Assembly: GCA_002355495.1 (NCBI GenBank)
Contig: AP017424.1
Coordinates: 372,001 to 436,000 of the forward strand
DNA: 64,000 nucleotides
Source of the DNA: Streptomyces laurentii
GTDB taxonomy: Bacteria > Actinomycetota > Actinomycetes > Streptomycetales > Streptomycetaceae
Direction: 5' to 3'
Shown here piece after piece: positions 62,042 through 64,000 of this stretch. A program made the position numbers and the translations under genes. The notes under the pieces were generated by a model, which was not told the origin of the DNA, ran no database searches, and worked only from the letters and a program-made list of their open reading frames with translations. Positions within the stretch are counted from its first letter, which is position 1. The number at the start of each line of letters is the position of its first letter.

Positions 62042-64000
62042 GCGGTGTCTCCTGGACGGTCGGGGCGACCCGGGCGCGGATCTGGTACGGGCCGGCGGGA
62101 GTCCGGCGTACCGCGCAGGGCCTCGGCCACGGCCTTGCCGATCAGGGCGATCGGCTCGGGTTCGGTCATCTCGTAGTGCCCGCACGGCACCGCGAGTTCG
62201 TGCAGAGTGCCCCGCACATGGGGGCGCCAGGCGTCGGCCTTGCCGGGCTGGACGGCGAGGTCGCCGGGCCCGTCCGCGGCCGTCTCGTCGTCGGCGCCGA
62301 AGAACAGCACGTCGCCGTCGAACGCGCCGGGCTCGAACTGCGGGGCGATCCGCAGGTTGTTGCGCATGACGTCCGCGATCGCGGCGGCCTGCGCCCGGGT
62401 GACGGGTGAACTGGTCGGATCCGCCGCGACTTTGCTGTCGATGAGATCCAGGACATCGCCTACGCCGGGCAGTTCGGCCCCCGTGTCCACCGGAAGACCG
62501 GCCACCCGCATCAGCAGGGCCGCCACCTGGCGTTCGGCCGCCGCCGTGTCGTACGCGTCGTCGCCGTACGGCTGCGGGGCGTCCAGCATGGCCAGCAGCT
62601 CCACCCGCTCCCCCTGGTCCTGGAGGGCGCGGGCCATCGCGTGGGCGACGAAGCCGCCGTACGACCAGCCGAGCAGCCGGTAGGGACCGTGCGGCTGGAC
62701 CTCGCGGACGAGGCCGACGTAGGAGGCGACCATGCTCGGGGCGTCGGGCGCGGGCGGCCGGCCGCCGTCGAGGCCGGCGGCCTGGATGCCGTACACCGGC
62801 TGGTCGCCGCCGAGGTGGGGCAGCAGTCCGGTGTAGCGCCAGGAGACACCGGCGCCGGGGTGCACGCAGAACAGCGGGGTGGCGCCGCCCTCGGCGCGCA
62901 GCGGCAGCAGCGGTGCGAAGGCGCTCGGGGTGCCGGACGACGGCTGGTCCGCGCCGTCGTCGGCGGCTTCGGTGCCGTCGGTGGCGGCGAGGACGCCGGC
63001 GATGGTCGGGGCGGCGAGCAGGGTGGCGGCCGCCAGGTCGAGCACACCGGCCTGGCGCAGGCGGCCCGCCAGCAGGACGGCGCGCATGGAGTCGCCGCCG
63101 AGGTCGAAGAAGTTGTCGTGCACGCCGATGCCGCCGATACCGAGGGTCTCCTCCCAGAGCCGGGCGACCTCGCGCTCGCGGTCGGTGCGCGGCGGCACGT
63201 GCTCGGTGGCGAGTCGCGGCCGGGGCGCGAGGTCCGGCCCGGACAGGGCCGGGTCCGGGGCGTCGGAGCCGGTGGCGCGGGCTCCCGGGGCGTCGATCCA
63301 GTGCCGGTGCCGCTCGAAGGCGTACGGCGGCAGCGGCACCGTCCGGGGCGCGCCCGGCACCGGCGGCAGCGCGCTCTCCACGCCGGCGCTCCACAGCCGG
63401 CCCAGCGCCTCGGCGAGGACGAAGCCGTCCGATGCCTCGGCCTTGGCGTGCCGCATGCTGGTGACGGTCACCGGCGCGTCCGGGGCCAGTCGGGCGGCGG
63501 CCAGCTTGGTGAGCGTGTCCGCCGGTCCGATCTCCAGCAGGACCGGGCGCCCGCGTTCCCACAGGGCGGCGATGCCGTCGGCGAAGCGCACGGTGCCGCG
63601 GGTGTGGTCGAGCCAGTGCGAGACGGACGTCGCCTGCTCGTCGGTGACCCAGGTGCCGGTGACGTTGGTGACGAACGGGATGCGGGGCGGGCGCAGGGTG
63701 ACGCCGCGCAGGTGCTTCTCGTAGGTCGCGAGGACCGGGTCCAGGACGTGGGAGTGCGCGGCGGCCGGGATCCGCACCCGGCGGAACGGCACGTCCCGGC
63801 GGGCGAGTTCACGCTCGAAGCGGGCCACGGCCTCGTCGTACCCGGCGACGGTGCAGGCGGCGGGTCCGTTCACCGCCGCCAGGGACAACTCGTCGCCGAG
63901 CAGCGGCATTACGTCCTCGACCGGGGCCGCGACGCCGACGGTGGCCCCGCCCGCCTCACTGATCAGCCGGATGCGTTCGGCGACCAGGGGCAGCATGTCG
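62038..64000 (-). CDS. antD: Polyketide synthase AntD, C-terminal part (AT end, carrier, thioesterase)
   Basis: The frame is open at the right edge, so the KS and the AT active-site Ser lie outside. Visible are the end of an acyltransferase domain (NGPAACTVAGYDEAV; specificity position AAAH in IPAAAHSHVLDP), a linker, a carrier domain (DNFFDLGGDSMRAVLLAGRL) and a type I thioesterase (LFCVHPGAGVSWRY, GWSYGGFVAHAMA, Asp and His later). The thioesterase should release and cyclise the nine-membered dilactone. AAAH differs from the common malonyl HAFH and methylmalonyl YASH motifs, in line with broad extender use. It is coupled to antE. Confidence 0.92.
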   Translation of the reverse strand, partial: DMLPLVAERIRLISEAGGATVGVAAPVEDVMPLLGDELSLAAVNGPAACTVAGYDEAVARFERELARRDVPFRRVRIPAAAHSHVLDPVLATYEKHLRGVTLRPPRIPFVTNVTGTWVTDEQATSVSHWLDHTRGTVRFADGIAALWERGRPVLLEIGPADTLTKLAAARLAPDAPVTVTSMRHAKAEASDGFVLAEALGRLWSAGVESALPPVPGAPRTVPLPPYAFERHRHWIDAPGARATGSDAPDPALSGPDLAPRPRLATEHVPPRTDREREVARLWEETLGIGGIGVHDNFFDLGGDSMRAVLLAGRLRQAGVLDLAAATLLAAPTIAGVLAATDGTEAADDGADQPSSGTPSAFAPLLPLRAEGGATPLFCVHPGAGVSWRYTGLLPHLGGDQPVYGIQAAGLDGGRPPAPDAPSMVASYVGLVREVQPHGPYRLLGWSYGGFVAHAMARALQDQGERVELLAMLDAPQPYGDDAYDTAAAERQVAALLMRVAGLPVDTGAELPGVGDVLDLIDSKVAADPTSSPVTRAQAAAIADVMRNNLRIAPQFEPGAFDGDVLFFGADDETAADGPGDLAVQPGKADAWRPHVRGTLHELAVPCGHYEMTEPEPIALIGKAVAEALRGTPDSRRPVPDPRPGRPDRPGDTA

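Noticed and set aside
1..64000. tRNA or rRNA genes, CRISPR arrays, complete insertion sequences or an origin of replication
   Set aside because: I looked on both strands and saw no sequence with the needed structure. Short or diverged RNA genes could still have escaped reading by eye.

Overview
The window is high-GC actinobacterial DNA, almost certainly from a Streptomyces chromosome. The signs are very high third-position GC, frequent GTG starts, many ATGA/GTGA gene overlaps, rare TTA codons, many secreted proteins, a high-affinity-type [NiFe]-hydrogenase locus and an antimycin-type biosynthetic cluster. I worked by reading alone; no database search was run.

Layout. (1) 1-4.5 kb: a sensor kinase (cut by the left edge), an ABC-2 permease and an ABC ATPase on the minus strand, divergent from a NarL-type response regulator. 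The kinase and the ATPase each carry their own in-frame 15-bp tandem repeat. (2) 5.4-12 kb: a translationally coupled three-gene operon (ATP-grasp ligase, phosphohistidine/ATP dikinase, MFS exporter), divergent from a PAS-PAS-LuxR regulator. The regulator and the ATP-grasp gene each contain one TTA codon. This is the best candidate here for an undescribed small-molecule pathway. (3) 12-28 kb: methionine aminopeptidase with a divergent XRE regulator, an AraC-type regulator, three tandem secreted peptidoglycan-binding-like proteins, a secreted Ig-like protein, an ArsR/MFS pair, a DinB-like protein, a large secreted M4-M28-chitin-binding protease, an XRE regulator, a crystallin-like secreted protein and an FKBP isomerase. 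(4) 28.2-43.8 kb: one long minus-strand [NiFe]-hydrogenase locus in the order hypX, small subunit, large subunit, NifU-like protein, three poorly characterised proteins, maturation protease, a 46-residue membrane peptide, hypA, hypB, hypF, hypC, hypD, hypE. (5) 44.3-51.3 kb: an accessory stretch with an AraC regulator broken by inserted DNA, a lectin-bearing inactive serine-protease homologue, another AraC regulator and gene remnants. (6) 51.5-64 kb: most of an antimycin-type cluster: antO-N-M-L-K-J-I-H, divergent antG-F plus a phosphopantetheinyl transferase (antQ), then antE and antD on the minus strand, antD running off the right edge.

How the parts work together. In the antimycin block, antN opens the tryptophan ring. 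AntF loads the derived anthranilate on the carrier AntG, and the phenylacetate-epoxidase-like oxygenase AntHIJKL converts it to the aminosalicylate starter. AntE supplies alkylmalonyl-CoA to the AntD polyketide module, and AntQ primes the carrier proteins. In the hydrogenase block, HypX, HypF and HypE should make the CO and CN ligands, HypC and HypD assemble the Fe centre, HypA and HypB deliver nickel, and the protease trims the large-subunit tail.

Quality note. Four otherwise intact genes (two frameshifts in the M4-M28 protease, one in the XRE regulator at 24.6-26.1 kb, one in antN) are each put back in frame by adding one G to a GGGG run on the plus strand. This pattern suggests homopolymer errors in the assembly rather than true pseudogenes.
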